Shown one piece after another: positions 15,508 through 24,110 of a stretch of DNA of 33,684 bases. Source of the stretch: Sedimentisphaerales bacterium (GTDB lineage: Bacteria > Planctomycetota > Phycisphaerae > Sedimentisphaerales > Anaerobacaceae); contig JAUVXL010000015.1 of the NCBI GenBank assembly GCA_030603595.1, forward strand, positions 1-33,684. The letters are read 5' to 3'. Below the pieces are notes generated by a model. It searched no databases. It was not told where the DNA came from and saw only the letters and a list, made by a program, of their open reading frames with translations. The stretch's first letter is position 1, and each line of letters begins with the position of its first letter. Position numbers and translations under genes: made by a program.

Positions 15508-15846
15508 ATGACAAGGTTTGCGACCGTACTATCTTTGGTTTTTGTTTGCTTCTCTTCCGGTTGTGCAAAGTATTACTATCAAGAAGGGAAAACTCTTGAG
15601 CAGTGCAAACAGGCCGGAAAGGAGTGCTACGCTGAGTTCGAGAAGTTCCAGGCCCCCGGCCATGACGACCCGGGCACGTACAATGTCTCCTACGACCATG
15701 AAGGCAACTTCATGGATGCTTGCATGCTGGATAGGGGATACGGAGTAGTAACGGAAAACAAGTTGCCTCTTCGCGTGAAACGAGAAGATCCGGATCGGTG
15801 GGCCAGCAGACGCCAACGCGGTTTTGCGGGCACATTGGATGAGTAG
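15508..15846 (+). CDS. Small lipoprotein of unknown function
   Basis: This 112-residue protein has a short lipoprotein signal (MTRFATVLSLVFVCFSSGC, Cys19 as lipidation site). The mature part is rich in charged and aromatic residues (KYYYQEGKTLEQCKQAGKECYAEF) and ends in a basic GY-containing segment (MLDRGYGVVTENKLPLRVKRED). The EGKTLEQCKQDxxECxxE and CMxxKGY pattern resembles small lipoproteins of planctomycetes and other bacteria, but I cannot name a family. AAAGGAG lies 6 nt before the ATG. The roughly 170 bp upstream, after tRNA-Ser, hold no other gene. Confidence 0.75.
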   Translation: MTRFATVLSLVFVCFSSGCAKYYYQEGKTLEQCKQAGKECYAEFEKFQAPGHDDPGTYNVSYDHEGNFMDACMLDRGYGVVTENKLPLRVKREDPDRWASRRQRGFAGTLDE

Positions 15847-15977
15847 CATTGGATCTGTGCATGGCTTTGCAGCAGGATCTTGGTCCGCGAAGCTGGGTCC
15901 TTAGCCTGAAGTGTACGCCCTGGACATTTTTGAAACCGGCCGTCTCGCAAAAGGAGCGAAGAAAGGATGACTGCCTT

Positions 15978-17003
15978 ATGAAAAGGCTTATTCTTGTCTT
16001 AGTGATTCTCTTGGCCGGCGCCGAGGCGTTGGCGCAGGCGAAAGCAACGGTGGCGTTTGTTGAGGGTCGGGGGAAGATCGATGTGATGATTGCCGGGGAG
16101 CTGTTTACAACTTATCTCTATGGCACTGAATTAACCAAGCCAGTCCTCGTACCGATGCGAACCCCTTCAGGAATAGAAGTAACGCGACGATGGCCTCTGA
16201 CCGAACTCGAAGGCGGGAGTATGGACCATCTGCACCACGTGGGGTTGTTCTTCTGCGTCGATAAGGTCAACGGAACGAATTTCTGGAATTACTACAGAAA
16301 TCCCGGCGGCAAAGAGCCAAAGATTAAGCACGTCAAATTCGAGAAAATAGCAGGAGGCGATGGGCGAGGACAGCTGCGGACAGTGTCTCACTGGATCGAT
16401 AAAAATGAGCAGTTCGTCCTCGAAGAGAAACGGAGCATGACCTTTGTCGCCGGCGAGCACAAGAGCGAATACGCAATAGATTTCGGTATCGATTTGACCG
16501 CACAGGTCGAGAAGGTAGTCTTCGAGGATATCGAGGAGGGCGTGCTGGCCGTTAGATTGAGTGATTATCTGCGAGAGGGCAAGCGGAGCGTTCGGCTTCA
16601 CGCAGGTGAGAAGCCGCCGAAAGAAGATGTCTCGGGAACCGGGCGCTATTTCAGTTCCAGCGGAGACGAGACGGCGAAGAATATCTGGGGCAAGCGCCAT
16701 CGGTGGGTGGCGGTCCAGGGCGTCAAGGCAGGCAAAATCGTCGGCCTGGCGATACTGAACCATCCGGCCGGCATCAACTATCCGACTTACTGGCACGTTC
16801 GCGATTACGGGCTGATGTCGGCGAATCCGCTGGGCCAGGGAGATTTTCAAAGACAGAGCAAATACAAGAAGAACCCCGTCATACCGTTAAAGCTGACGCT
16901 GGAGAAGGGGCAGGCGGTGCATTTCAGGTTCTTAGTGATAGTATATGAAGGGGCCAGGACGAAAGAACAGATTGAAGAACGCTTTAGGAAATTTGTGAAA
17001 TAG
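15978..17003 (+). CDS. Exported DUF6807 (PmoA-like) family protein
   Basis: This 341-residue exported protein has the signal peptide MKRLILVLVILLAGAEALAQA. The mature part matches the DUF6807 family: a central DHLHHVGLFFCVDKVNGTNFW block (around residue 85) and later GLAILNHPAGINYPTYWHVRDYGLMSANPLG. Such proteins are common in planctomycetes next to Gfo/Idh/MocA oxidoreductases and are linked to sugar catabolism; the name PmoA in databases does not imply methane oxidation. I chose the ATG at 15978 because the 43 residues before it are not conserved-looking and this one opens a proper signal peptide. It ends 10 nt before the oxidoreductase. Confidence 0.82.
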   Translation: MKRLILVLVILLAGAEALAQAKATVAFVEGRGKIDVMIAGELFTTYLYGTELTKPVLVPMRTPSGIEVTRRWPLTELEGGSMDHLHHVGLFFCVDKVNGTNFWNYYRNPGGKEPKIKHVKFEKIAGGDGRGQLRTVSHWIDKNEQFVLEEKRSMTFVAGEHKSEYAIDFGIDLTAQVEKVVFEDIEEGVLAVRLSDYLREGKRSVRLHAGEKPPKEDVSGTGRYFSSSGDETAKNIWGKRHRWVAVQGVKAGKIVGLAILNHPAGINYPTYWHVRDYGLMSANPLGQGDFQRQSKYKKNPVIPLKLTLEKGQAVHFRFLVIVYEGARTKEQIEERFRKFVK

Positions 17004-17013
17004 GAGGTTTACT

Positions 17014-18285
17014 ATGGGAACTTTGACACGGCGAGAATTTGTGGCCGGTTCGTTAGCGGCCGGCGTGGGCATGGCGATGCCTTATTCCAAGGTCCGCGGG
17101 GCGAACGACGATATTCGAGTTGCCGTTGCCGGTATCAACGGGCGAGGCGGAGGCCTTATAAACGAATTTCGCGATATTGAAGGCGTCAGAGTCGTAGCTC
17201 TCTGCGATGTGGACGCCAATGTCCTGAATCGTCGAGTGAAGAGTTTCAAGGACCGCAAAGAGAAGGTCGCCGGCTACGGAGACTATCGAAAAATGCTCGA
17301 GGACAAGTCGATTGATGTAGTTGCAATCGCCACCCCCGACCATTGGCATGTGCCTTTGGCCGCCTGGTCGGTCGTGGCGGGCAAGGATGTCTATGTCGAA
17401 AAGCCCTTGAGCCATACGATTTCGGAGGGTCGGCTGTTGGTGAATCTGGCGCGCAAGCACAAGCGAATGGTCCAGCATGGGACGCAGGCGCGCAGCGACA
17501 AGGGCTTGGCCGAGGCCGTCGAGTACATGCAGTCGGGCGAGTTGGGCAAGATTCGGATGGCCAAAGCGATTAACAGCCAGTTCCGCGGTCCGATAGGCCG
17601 CGTCGCCGACAGCGACCCGCCGGCGGGCGTCAACTACGATATGTGGCTCGGACCCGCCCCAAAACGCCCGTTCAATCAAAATCGCTACCACTATAAGTGG
17701 CATTGGTGCTGGGACTACGGAACCGGAGATACCGGCAACGACGGAGTCCACCAGATCGATATTGCAAGATGGGGCCTCGGAGTCGAGCTGCCCAAGGCCG
17801 TCACCTGCAGCGGAGGGCAGTTATTCTACGACGACGACCATCAGACCCCGGACACTCAGGTTGCCACCTTCGAGTACGACGATGTCTATCTGATGTACGA
17901 GATGAGGCTCTGGACCCCCTATCCGCACGAGGGCCATGATAACGGCAATGTCTTCTATGGCGACAAGGGCAAGGTCTCCATCGGCAGGCGGGGCTGGCGG
18001 GTGACGTTCAAAGACGGCAAGGAAGGACCGGGTGGCGAACGAGACAGCGAGTCGCACGCGGCAAATTTCATCAAGGCCGTGCGAAGTCGCAAGACCGAAG
18101 ATTTGAATGCCGATGTAAAAGAGGGCCACTATTCCGCCGCCCTCTGCCATCTGGCCAATATCTCCATGCGAGTCGGACGCCGACTGCGATTCGACCCAAA
18201 AAACGAACGGGTCATCGGTGACAACGGGGCCAACACCTACCTGACGAAGGAATATCGAAAAGGATACGAACTGCCGAAGGTGTAA
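17014..18285 (+). CDS. Gfo/Idh/MocA family oxidoreductase with Tat signal
   Basis: This 423-residue NAD(P)-dependent oxidoreductase has a twin-arginine signal (TRREFVAGSLAAGVGMAMP), so it is exported folded with cofactor. The Rossmann fold starts at VAVAGINGRGGGLI (about residues 36-50), followed by ALCDVD, the ATPDHWHV segment, and the catalytic-loop motif VEKPLSH. The C-terminal domain has DTGNDGVHQIDIARW, typical of planctomycete members acting on sugars or sugar acids. AGGAGG lies 6 nt before the ATG, the best ribosome site in this operon. The substrate is unknown; the DUF6807 and SDR neighbours suggest a shared sugar pathway. Confidence 0.92.
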   Translation: MGTLTRREFVAGSLAAGVGMAMPYSKVRGANDDIRVAVAGINGRGGGLINEFRDIEGVRVVALCDVDANVLNRRVKSFKDRKEKVAGYGDYRKMLEDKSIDVVAIATPDHWHVPLAAWSVVAGKDVYVEKPLSHTISEGRLLVNLARKHKRMVQHGTQARSDKGLAEAVEYMQSGELGKIRMAKAINSQFRGPIGRVADSDPPAGVNYDMWLGPAPKRPFNQNRYHYKWHWCWDYGTGDTGNDGVHQIDIARWGLGVELPKAVTCSGGQLFYDDDHQTPDTQVATFEYDDVYLMYEMRLWTPYPHEGHDNGNVFYGDKGKVSIGRRGWRVTFKDGKEGPGGERDSESHAANFIKAVRSRKTEDLNADVKEGHYSAALCHLANISMRVGRRLRFDPKNERVIGDNGANTYLTKEYRKGYELPKV

Positions 18286-18313
18286 ATCGACGGTCTTTCA
18301 GGATGAGATCTCT

Positions 18314-19048
18314 ATGGCGAGACAATTAGCTGGGAAGGTTGCATTGGTCACGGGGGCGAGCAGGGGCATCGGCCGGGCGATTAGTGTTGCGCTGGCAAGT
18401 GAAGGGGCGACAGTAGTCTTGGCGGCGAGGGCGATTGATAAATTGGAGCAGACGGCCGAGCAGGTGGGAAAAGCAGGCGGACAAGCGCGGATTGTTCCTA
18501 CCGAGTTGACGGATGAGGATTCGATTAAGAATTTGGTCAAAGTGACGACTGAGAAGTTCGGAAGGTTGGACATACTCGTCAATAATGCAGGCGTAACGCA
18601 TTCCGCCAAGTTGGAGGATACGGCGACCGAGGATTGGCAGCGCTGTATGCTGGTCAATGCCCGAGCCCCGTTTATTCTCTGCAGAGAGGCCTTGCCGCTG
18701 CTCCGCGAGTCGCAGGCTGGCTGCATAATCAATATCGCCTCGGTCGTGGGTGTCAAAGGCTATCCGCTCCAAAGTGCATACACAGCCTCGAAGCATGCCC
18801 TGCGCGGAATGACGATTTCGCTGGCAGAGGAATTACGCGGCTCGAGCGTTCGAGTGCATCTGCTCTGCCCCGGAGGAGTGAATACGGAGATGGTAGGCAG
18901 CGTCCGCCCCGATATCAAGAAAGAGGACCTCATAGAACCGGGCGAAATTGCAGAACTGGTCCTGTACCTCGCAACGCACAAGGGCAATGCCGTGATGGAT
19001 GAACTCCACATCCGCCGAGCCGTCTCATCGCCATGGTTTATTTCTTAG
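18314..19048 (+). CDS. Short-chain dehydrogenase/reductase
   Basis: This 244-residue classical SDR has the cofactor motif TGASRGIG (residues 14-21), NNAG, a catalytic Ser in NIASVVG, and YTASK with the catalytic Tyr and Lys. Arg-16 region residues (GASRGIG, followed by AARAID after strand 2) suggest NADPH preference, though that is not certain. The C-terminus is short and lacks the GG-x-DG loop common in family members. It follows the oxidoreductase by 28 nt and likely acts in the same sugar pathway. It could equally be a 3-oxoacyl-ACP reductase-like enzyme of general use. Confidence 0.88.
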   Translation: MARQLAGKVALVTGASRGIGRAISVALASEGATVVLAARAIDKLEQTAEQVGKAGGQARIVPTELTDEDSIKNLVKVTTEKFGRLDILVNNAGVTHSAKLEDTATEDWQRCMLVNARAPFILCREALPLLRESQAGCIINIASVVGVKGYPLQSAYTASKHALRGMTISLAEELRGSSVRVHLLCPGGVNTEMVGSVRPDIKKEDLIEPGEIAELVLYLATHKGNAVMDELHIRRAVSSPWFIS

Positions 19049-19099
19049 CAAGGCGGTGTTTGCGAATCTTCGCACCAAATGTGATATGAAAGGATAGCA

Positions 19100-19549
19100 A
19101 TGCGAGCGGTTATTCAGCGAGTCTTGGAAGCGAAGGTGGAAGTTGGCGGCGAGGTTGTCGGGCAAATCGACAAGGGGCTGCTCGTTTATCTCGGTGTGGG
19201 CAAGGGCGATGAGCAGAAGGACGCCGAGTTCATGGCCGAGAAGCTGGCCAACCTGCGCATCTTCGCCGACGAGCAAGGAAAGATGAACCTCAGCGTAAAG
19301 GATATCGGCGGGAGCATCCTATTAGTGAGCAACTTCACCCTTCACGGCGATTGTCGAAAAGGACGCCGCCCAGGCTTCGAGGCCGCCGCAGAACCCGCCC
19401 CAGCCGAGCAGATCTACGAAAAAACAGCAAACCTGATTCGTAATCAAGCAGTCCCCGTAGAAACAGGCGCTTTCGGCGAACACATGCAAGTAGCCAGCAA
19501 AAACGACGGCCCCGTAACATTCCTCCTGGACAGCGGCAAACTATTTTGA
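19100..19549 (+). CDS. dtd: D-aminoacyl-tRNA deacylase
   Basis: This 149-residue dimeric enzyme removes D-amino acids (and Gly from tRNA-Ala) mischarged on tRNA. The start [15 protein letters not shown] is classic. The catalytic motifs are [17 protein letters not shown], where most members have SQFTL and RPSF, and the Gly-cis-Pro loop [10 protein letters not shown] near the C-terminus. The Gln-to-Asn change in SQFTL is conservative. AAAGGATAG lies just before the ATG. It is the last gene of the plus-strand run and converges with the sigma-factor gene. Confidence 0.93.
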   Translation: MRAVIQRVLEAKVEVGGEVVGQIDKGLLVYLGVGKGDEQKDAEFMAEKLANLRIFADEQGKMNLSVKDIGGSILLVSNFTLHGDCRKGRRPGFEAAAEPAPAEQIYEKTANLIRNQAVPVETGAFGEHMQVASKNDGPVTFLLDSGKLF

Positions 19550-19584
19550 AAGGCCCGCAAAATGTTCTGTCAATTTGGTGTGGA

Positions 19585-20724
19585 TCAATGGGGTTCGGCG
19601 GTTTGTTTTCTTTGTCTGGAGTCGAGGGTTAGGAAGATTACGAGCAGGACGGCCATTATTGCTGCTATTATCAGGTTCATTGTCCAGCGTGAGAGGTTGG
19701 TCGGTGCGTTGTAAGACGGGTCCTCTTGATATGCCTGCATCCAAACGTTCCAACGCAGGTTTATCACCGCCAGGTTCAGTGCGCACAGGGCGATCATTAC
19801 CCAGCCGAGTATTCGCCAGCGTTTGGCTTGATTGCGCAGGCACAAGGTCGCGCTTACCACGAAGATAACCCCTGCAATAGCGAGGACCGCTGCCGCAGCG
19901 TGCCAGTCCTTCCCCGCAATGGAGGTAGGCAGCAGCCAGGCGACCCCGCCGAATATGCTGCCCGCAAACGCGCCGTAGATCGCGCTTTTGGACATTGGGG
20001 CCGGGGCCGAGAGGTATTGATACTCGAGTTCTGCATCGTCTTCAACCCGCGAACCATGGGTGGATGCCGCGCCGCCTGCACTCCGCTCAAAACGGACTCC
20101 ATGACCTGGCTTGGGAACTTTGGATAGTGCGCCGAGGACGGCGAGGGTGAAAGGCTTACCCGGTGCGGTCTTGGCCAGAACGTCCTGGATGAGCGATGCG
20201 ACTTCGGGTTTGAGCAACGACCTGGCCTTGGAGACATATTGCACTAGCGCCGGCTCGGACAAATCCAGATCGCCCGCCACCGCAGGTGTCGAAGAATGCC
20301 GTTGGTAGAAGAAGATCAGCGGCTCGCGGAATTTCTCGGAGACGGTCTCAAGCCCCCGCCAGACAAGCTCCTGACGCTCCTTACTTATTGGGACCTCGTC
20401 CGCCTCGGATTCATGTCCCTCTGCCGGTTTGGAGTCATGGATAACGCCGAAACGCTGCTTTCTCACCGACTTATCGACGAGGTTCCGTGCGATTCGGCAG
20501 AGCATCAGGCGGAACTTGTGGGGGTCTTTGAGTTGGGCCAGGCTATTGAAGGCCCTTGTGAAGGTCTCCCGAGCAAGTTGGCGGCTTTTGGCGAAATCGC
20601 CCGTGGCGCTATATGTGATCGCGCAGATCAGAGACTGATAGCGTTCGACAATTGAGCCAAAGGCATCCTTGTCGCCAGCCTGACTGGCCCGTAGTAACTC
20701 GGCCTCGGTAATGGTTGCTTGCAT
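19585..20724 (-). CDS. ECF-like sigma factor fused to a four-helix membrane domain
   Basis: The N-terminal 180 residues are an ECF sigma factor: region 2 (GDKDAFGSIVERYQSLICAITY and HKFRLMLCRIARNLVDK) and region 4 (SEKFREPLIFFYQRHSS and SEPALVQYVSKARSLL). A linker of about 60 residues follows, then four hydrophobic helices: GAFAGSIFGGVAWLLP, AVLAIAGVIFVVSATLCL, GWVMIALCALNLAVINL and MNLIIAAIMAVLLVIFLTL. The sigma factor would thus be tethered to the membrane unless cut. I chose the ATG at 20724 over a GTG at 20748. It ends the operon with the kinase and phosphatase, and no separate anti-sigma gene is seen. Planctomycete ECF factors linked to kinases are known, so control by phosphorylation is plausible. 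Confidence 0.85.
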   Translation of the reverse strand: MQATITEAELLRASQAGDKDAFGSIVERYQSLICAITYSATGDFAKSRQLARETFTRAFNSLAQLKDPHKFRLMLCRIARNLVDKSVRKQRFGVIHDSKPAEGHESEADEVPISKERQELVWRGLETVSEKFREPLIFFYQRHSSTPAVAGDLDLSEPALVQYVSKARSLLKPEVASLIQDVLAKTAPGKPFTLAVLGALSKVPKPGHGVRFERSAGGAASTHGSRVEDDAELEYQYLSAPAPMSKSAIYGAFAGSIFGGVAWLLPTSIAGKDWHAAAAVLAIAGVIFVVSATLCLRNQAKRWRILGWVMIALCALNLAVINLRWNVWMQAYQEDPSYNAPTNLSRWTMNLIIAAIMAVLLVIFLTLDSRQRKQTAEPH

Positions 20725-20805
20725 CCTAATTACAACCCCATTGATCACTCTATACTATAACCTCAACAAAACGGAATCACCAAAGAAAATATCCGCACCG
20801 GCGGA

Positions 20806-21588
20806 TTATTCGGCTGGCCCCCAATCGATGATCAGGGCGGTTATATTGTCATGTCCGCCGGCTTTGTTCGCCGCCGCTACAAGTGCTTTGCAGGCTGCTT
20901 CGGGATCGACCTTCGTTCCTAAAAGTCCGGTGATGGCCTTCTCGTCCAGCAGGTCGGTAAGCCCGTCAGTGCACAGCAAGAGGCGGTCGAATTTCTGCAG
21001 GGCGAATGAGCGGACGTCGGAACGGGCCTTTTGTTCCATCCCGATATACCGGGTGATTTGGCCTTGTGCGTGGTGATTTTCAGCGTTCTCGGGTTTCAGA
21101 CGCCCTTTCTCTATCAGTTCGGATATAACCGAGTGGTCGCGCGTCAGTTGCCGCAGACGCCCCTTTCGCAGCAGATAAGCCCTGCTGTCGCCCACGTTGG
21201 CGACGAAGCAGCGGTCCTTTCGAAGCAGCGTAATAACGATGGTCGCGCCCATGCCTTTGAAGCCGCTCTCGCTGGTTCCTTCGAGGTGGAGCTGCCTGCT
21301 TTGTTCGGCGATGGTGCGTTCGAGCAGCGCCCTTATTGCCCGTGTAGTCCCGACTTTGAGGCGATCGATGGCGTTTTCGATCATCACGGGCAGGTCCTCG
21401 ATGATAATCCCCGATGCCAGCGAGCCGCCTCGATGGCCCCCCATGCCGTCGGATACGAGAAAAATAGGCACATGTGGGTCGGCGAAGAAGGTGTCCTCGT
21501 TTTCTTCCCGTACCTTTCCGACATGTGTCTCGGCGGCCCAACGGAAAGTGCTGGATTGGCTTGAAGCATCGACTAAGTTTTCTGGCAC
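20806..21588 (-). CDS. PP2C-family serine/threonine phosphatase
   Basis: This 260-residue Mg/Mn-dependent phosphatase has the full PP2C motif set: REENEDTFF (residues 27-35), VSDGMGGHRGG, GMGATIV, VGDSRAYLLRKG, LTRDHS, CTDGLTDLLD and GGHDNITALII. All metal-binding aspartates are present, so it should be active. There is no membrane segment. It starts with GTG, preceded by AGGGGC, 24 nt after the kinase gene stop. Its obvious partner is the kinase upstream, whose phosphorylation it probably reverses, or the sigma factor downstream. Confidence 0.93.
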   Translation of the reverse strand: MPENLVDASSQSSTFRWAAETHVGKVREENEDTFFADPHVPIFLVSDGMGGHRGGSLASGIIIEDLPVMIENAIDRLKVGTTRAIRALLERTIAEQSRQLHLEGTSESGFKGMGATIVITLLRKDRCFVANVGDSRAYLLRKGRLRQLTRDHSVISELIEKGRLKPENAENHHAQGQITRYIGMEQKARSDVRSFALQKFDRLLLCTDGLTDLLDEKAITGLLGTKVDPEAACKALVAAANKAGGHDNITALIIDWGPAE

Positions 21589-21612
21589 TGAAAATGCCCC
21601 TATTATCGGTCT

Positions 21613-23064
21613 CTATACGAGCGTCTGCCGGCACCACGGGCAATGGTTCCAGAAATTAGTATCGACAGACCAGCCGCATCTCGTGCAAATTTCCGGGAAA
21701 GGACGCACCTGCCAGGGGCGGCGGACCTTCCTATGACACCAGGGGCAGTACCGCATAAATCGCATAATCTTTCCGTCACAATGCTTGCAGCGAGCGTGAT
21801 ATCGTACGTCGGGCGTCTTTTTTGCGGCGGGCGAGGCCAGGCCCGGACTGTAGCACCACGGGCAATAATGCCATTCGGGCAGCACACCTTTACGGCAGTA
21901 GGGGCAAACGTGGCTGAATTGCGTATTCGCGTCGAAGCGGTTCTTGTCGCTGCCGCACCATGGGCACAGCACCATGCTTTCGGCTATGGGTTCGCCGCAA
22001 TCTACGCACCGAAAGCCCGCCGAGAGCACTCTATCATATCGCTTGAGGAAAGCGCCCCGGCGCATTTTACGCCAGTCGAGCTTTTTTCCGTTGCCGGATT
22101 TGAGGATGAATCCGGTCTTCAGGCTATTCGGCACGGCCTCGAGCATCGCTGTGAGCATGCTTTCGGCGTGTTGGAAGCGTTTAGCCGGATCGACGGCAAG
22201 CGTCTGTTTGAGGAACGCTGCAAATGCAAGGCTGGTCCGCTGGCGGAGTCGCTTATGGCCTTTGGGCGGCCAGTGGAACGGCCATTTGGGCAGAACGCCG
22301 GTGAGATACTCGTATAGTATCAAGCCGATAGCGAAGCAATCGCTGCGGTAGGTCGGTCGGCCGTAGGCCTGCTCCGGGGCGACGTAGCCGGGAGTGCCGA
22401 AATCATCGACCGTCCGCATTCGCCCTTTAACTTTCAGGCCGATACCAAAATCGCCCAGGGCCGCCCGTCCGTTCGGAAAAAGAAAGATATTGCCCGGAGT
22501 AACATCGCAATGGACCAGTCGCTTGCGGTGCGCGTGCGCCAGCCCGTCGAGCACCTGGGCGACAATGAAGATAATTCGTCGCGGCGACATGGGCGCCGAG
22601 CAATCGGCCAGAGTGCCGACGGATAGCTCCGTTGCAAGCACGGCGTGGCCGCTGATTATGTCGGCGTTCTTAACCGGCATTATATGTGGGTGGCGAAGCT
22701 TCGCAACCAGACGTATCTCCCGGAGCAACGACTGGTTATCGCGCTGCCCGTTCACGCCGATCAGAGGTATCTTTAGAGCGACCCATATACCCTCGACCGA
22801 ATCTCTGGCCTTCCAGACCTCGCAGCTTCCGCCTTTCCCGAGGCATTTCGCCAGGCGGTACTTGCCCAGACGACGACCTCGCCTCAGACGCAGGGCCGGG
22901 GGGCGCGAAGTAAGCCGTTTAGTTGTCTCAATCGGCTGAATCATCCGGTTGCTTTTTTCCACCAGGAATGTGAATAACAATACCGCGCATATATTAACAG
23001 CAATTCCCGAAATGGCGTCGAAGAAAAAGGCCAATAAATCAAAAACCTTTTCAAAAACCCCCAC
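21613..23064 (-). CDS. Hanks-type Ser/Thr kinase with four C-terminal zinc ribbons
   Basis: This 483-residue protein begins with a hydrophobic segment (about residues 8-36) that may anchor it. The kinase domain (about 66-310) has the loop LGKGGSCEVW, catalytic Lys98 in VALKIP, HCD at 185-187 with the catalytic Asp, Asn192, DFG at 205-207 and APE at 229-231. The usual HRD Arg is Cys, so it is a non-RD kinase that need not be switched on by activation-loop phosphorylation. Four CxxC-CPWC pairs follow: C353/C356-C367/C370, C387/C390-C401/C404, C426/C429-C440/C443 and C460/C463-C475/C478. The GTG start is uncertain; an ATG at 22944 would drop the hydrophobic segment. Confidence 0.9.
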   Translation of the reverse strand: MGVFEKVFDLLAFFFDAISGIAVNICAVLLFTFLVEKSNRMIQPIETTKRLTSRPPALRLRRGRRLGKYRLAKCLGKGGSCEVWKARDSVEGIWVALKIPLIGVNGQRDNQSLLREIRLVAKLRHPHIMPVKNADIISGHAVLATELSVGTLADCSAPMSPRRIIFIVAQVLDGLAHAHRKRLVHCDVTPGNIFLFPNGRAALGDFGIGLKVKGRMRTVDDFGTPGYVAPEQAYGRPTYRSDCFAIGLILYEYLTGVLPKWPFHWPPKGHKRLRQRTSLAFAAFLKQTLAVDPAKRFQHAESMLTAMLEAVPNSLKTGFILKSGNGKKLDWRKMRRGAFLKRYDRVLSAGFRCVDCGEPIAESMVLCPWCGSDKNRFDANTQFSHVCPYCRKGVLPEWHYCPWCYSPGLASPAAKKTPDVRYHARCKHCDGKIMRFMRYCPWCHRKVRRPWQVRPFPEICTRCGWSVDTNFWNHCPWCRQTLV

Positions 23065-23097
23065 ATACGAAAAGAACTTCGTCCCGGTTACGAATCG

Positions 23098-23538
23098 TCA
23101 ACTCTCCGCATAGCTGTTTAGCCCGGCGGCCAGGTCGATGTAGCGATAGGGAATGCCGAACTCGGTGCAGATTGCCTTGAATTTCTCCAATACGGATTCG
23201 CTCAATGCGCTCTGAAAATCCTTATCGCCCTTGCAGCAGAATATCCGGCATCCGGCGAAGCGATAATCGTAGATCGAACATGCGACAATAATGTTGTACG
23301 GACAGCGGCCTGTCGGCATCGCTTTTACCTTCTCGCCATCGAGCCTCGCAGCCAAATACGTCAATTCCGGCGGCGTAACGTACAAACGATGGTCGAAGGT
23401 CTCGAAATCGCAGCATTTGCCGCAGGCATCGCATCCCGGCGCTCGCTCGGCGGCGTCCTGCAACTGCATATCCAGCCACTCGTAAACCGCCGCAACCTTC
23501 TGGACTACCTGATCAGTTATTTCGCGTCGTTCCACCAC
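23098..23538 (-). CDS. YkgJ-type cysteine-cluster protein, second of pair
   Basis: The core motif is CDACGKCCDFETF, followed by VTPPEL, a GRCPYN cysteine and CSIYDYRFAGCRIFCCKGD, the pattern of the YkgJ zinc/iron-chelating domain. The RP-x2-CR-x2-PF element is changed to RFAGCRIFC. The frame opens to 23628, but those first residues lie over the end of the preceding gene. I therefore place the start at a GTG (23538 or 23535) with AAGAAGAG just upstream, giving a short overlap with the preceding gene. Metal binding and a redox or metal-sensing role are inferred from the domain; no substrate is known. The kinase starts 33 nt downstream. Confidence 0.78.
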   Translation of the reverse strand: MVERREITDQVVQKVAAVYEWLDMQLQDAAERAPGCDACGKCCDFETFDHRLYVTPPELTYLAARLDGEKVKAMPTGRCPYNIIVACSIYDYRFAGCRIFCCKGDKDFQSALSESVLEKFKAICTEFGIPYRYIDLAAGLNSYAES

Positions 23539-24002
23539 TTTTTGCTCTTCTTGATTCTTTCGATTTCCCTGTAGTTGTAGAACCTGCCGCGGTTGACTCC
23601 AGGGCACTTCCGGGTGGCTTCGTTCCACGCCTTACCGCTGGCCAGATTGCTCGGCCAGAAAGGCCAGTTCCTGCACTGGCTCGGCCGAACCGCGTAAATC
23701 ATACATTTCTTACTCCCCTCAATCCCTATGGGACCGTGGGTCTCCCGCAGAAAGATGCAGTCTTTGGTCAGGTCATGCTCGATGATGCTCGTCCGCAGAC
23801 CCACGCGTTTGAGGTAATCGCGCTTCAGTTCGCTCATGGATATCCCCAGGAACTCGGCGATCAACTCAATCTCCGGCCGAGTTGCCCAGATATAACCCTC
23901 CCCCGGCCCCGAGCAGCACCCCCCGCACCCCTGACACTCAAAGTGCAATCCACCAACATACCACGGAGTTTTTTTCTTCTTGCCCACAAACCTCACATCC
24001 AC
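23517..24002 (-). CDS. YkgJ-type cysteine-cluster protein, first of pair
   Basis: The protein has the full YkgJ signature: CQGCGGCCSG near the N-terminus, then a helix-rich stretch, KKCMIYAVRPSQCRNWPFW and a final conserved C in TRKCPG. This family probably binds Zn or an Fe-S-like centre through the cysteines. The frame opens to a GTG at 24086, but I prefer the GTG at 24002, preceded by AGGA with 6 nt spacing; the true start could also be one of the GTGs at 23996 or 23987. It overlaps the second YkgJ gene and heads a five-gene minus-strand operon that ends with the membrane sigma factor. Confidence 0.8.
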   Translation of the reverse strand: MDVRFVGKKKKTPWYVGGLHFECQGCGGCCSGPGEGYIWATRPEIELIAEFLGISMSELKRDYLKRVGLRTSIIEHDLTKDCIFLRETHGPIGIEGSKKCMIYAVRPSQCRNWPFWPSNLASGKAWNEATRKCPGVNRGRFYNYREIERIKKSKKWWNDAK

Positions 24003-24110
24003 AAGGAATCCTGGCCGGGCGGAATCAAATACAACGAGCCACGACCGTAAGCTTGTCCCACAGGGCGAGCGGCTTGAGCTTGGCACGTGTCCAAAAGAGT
24101 TTCGCGCATC

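Noticed and set aside
23539-23628. Longer start for the second YkgJ protein
   Set aside because: The extra 30 residues lie over the conserved end of the preceding gene in another frame and look like a shadow (Gln- and Pro-rich).
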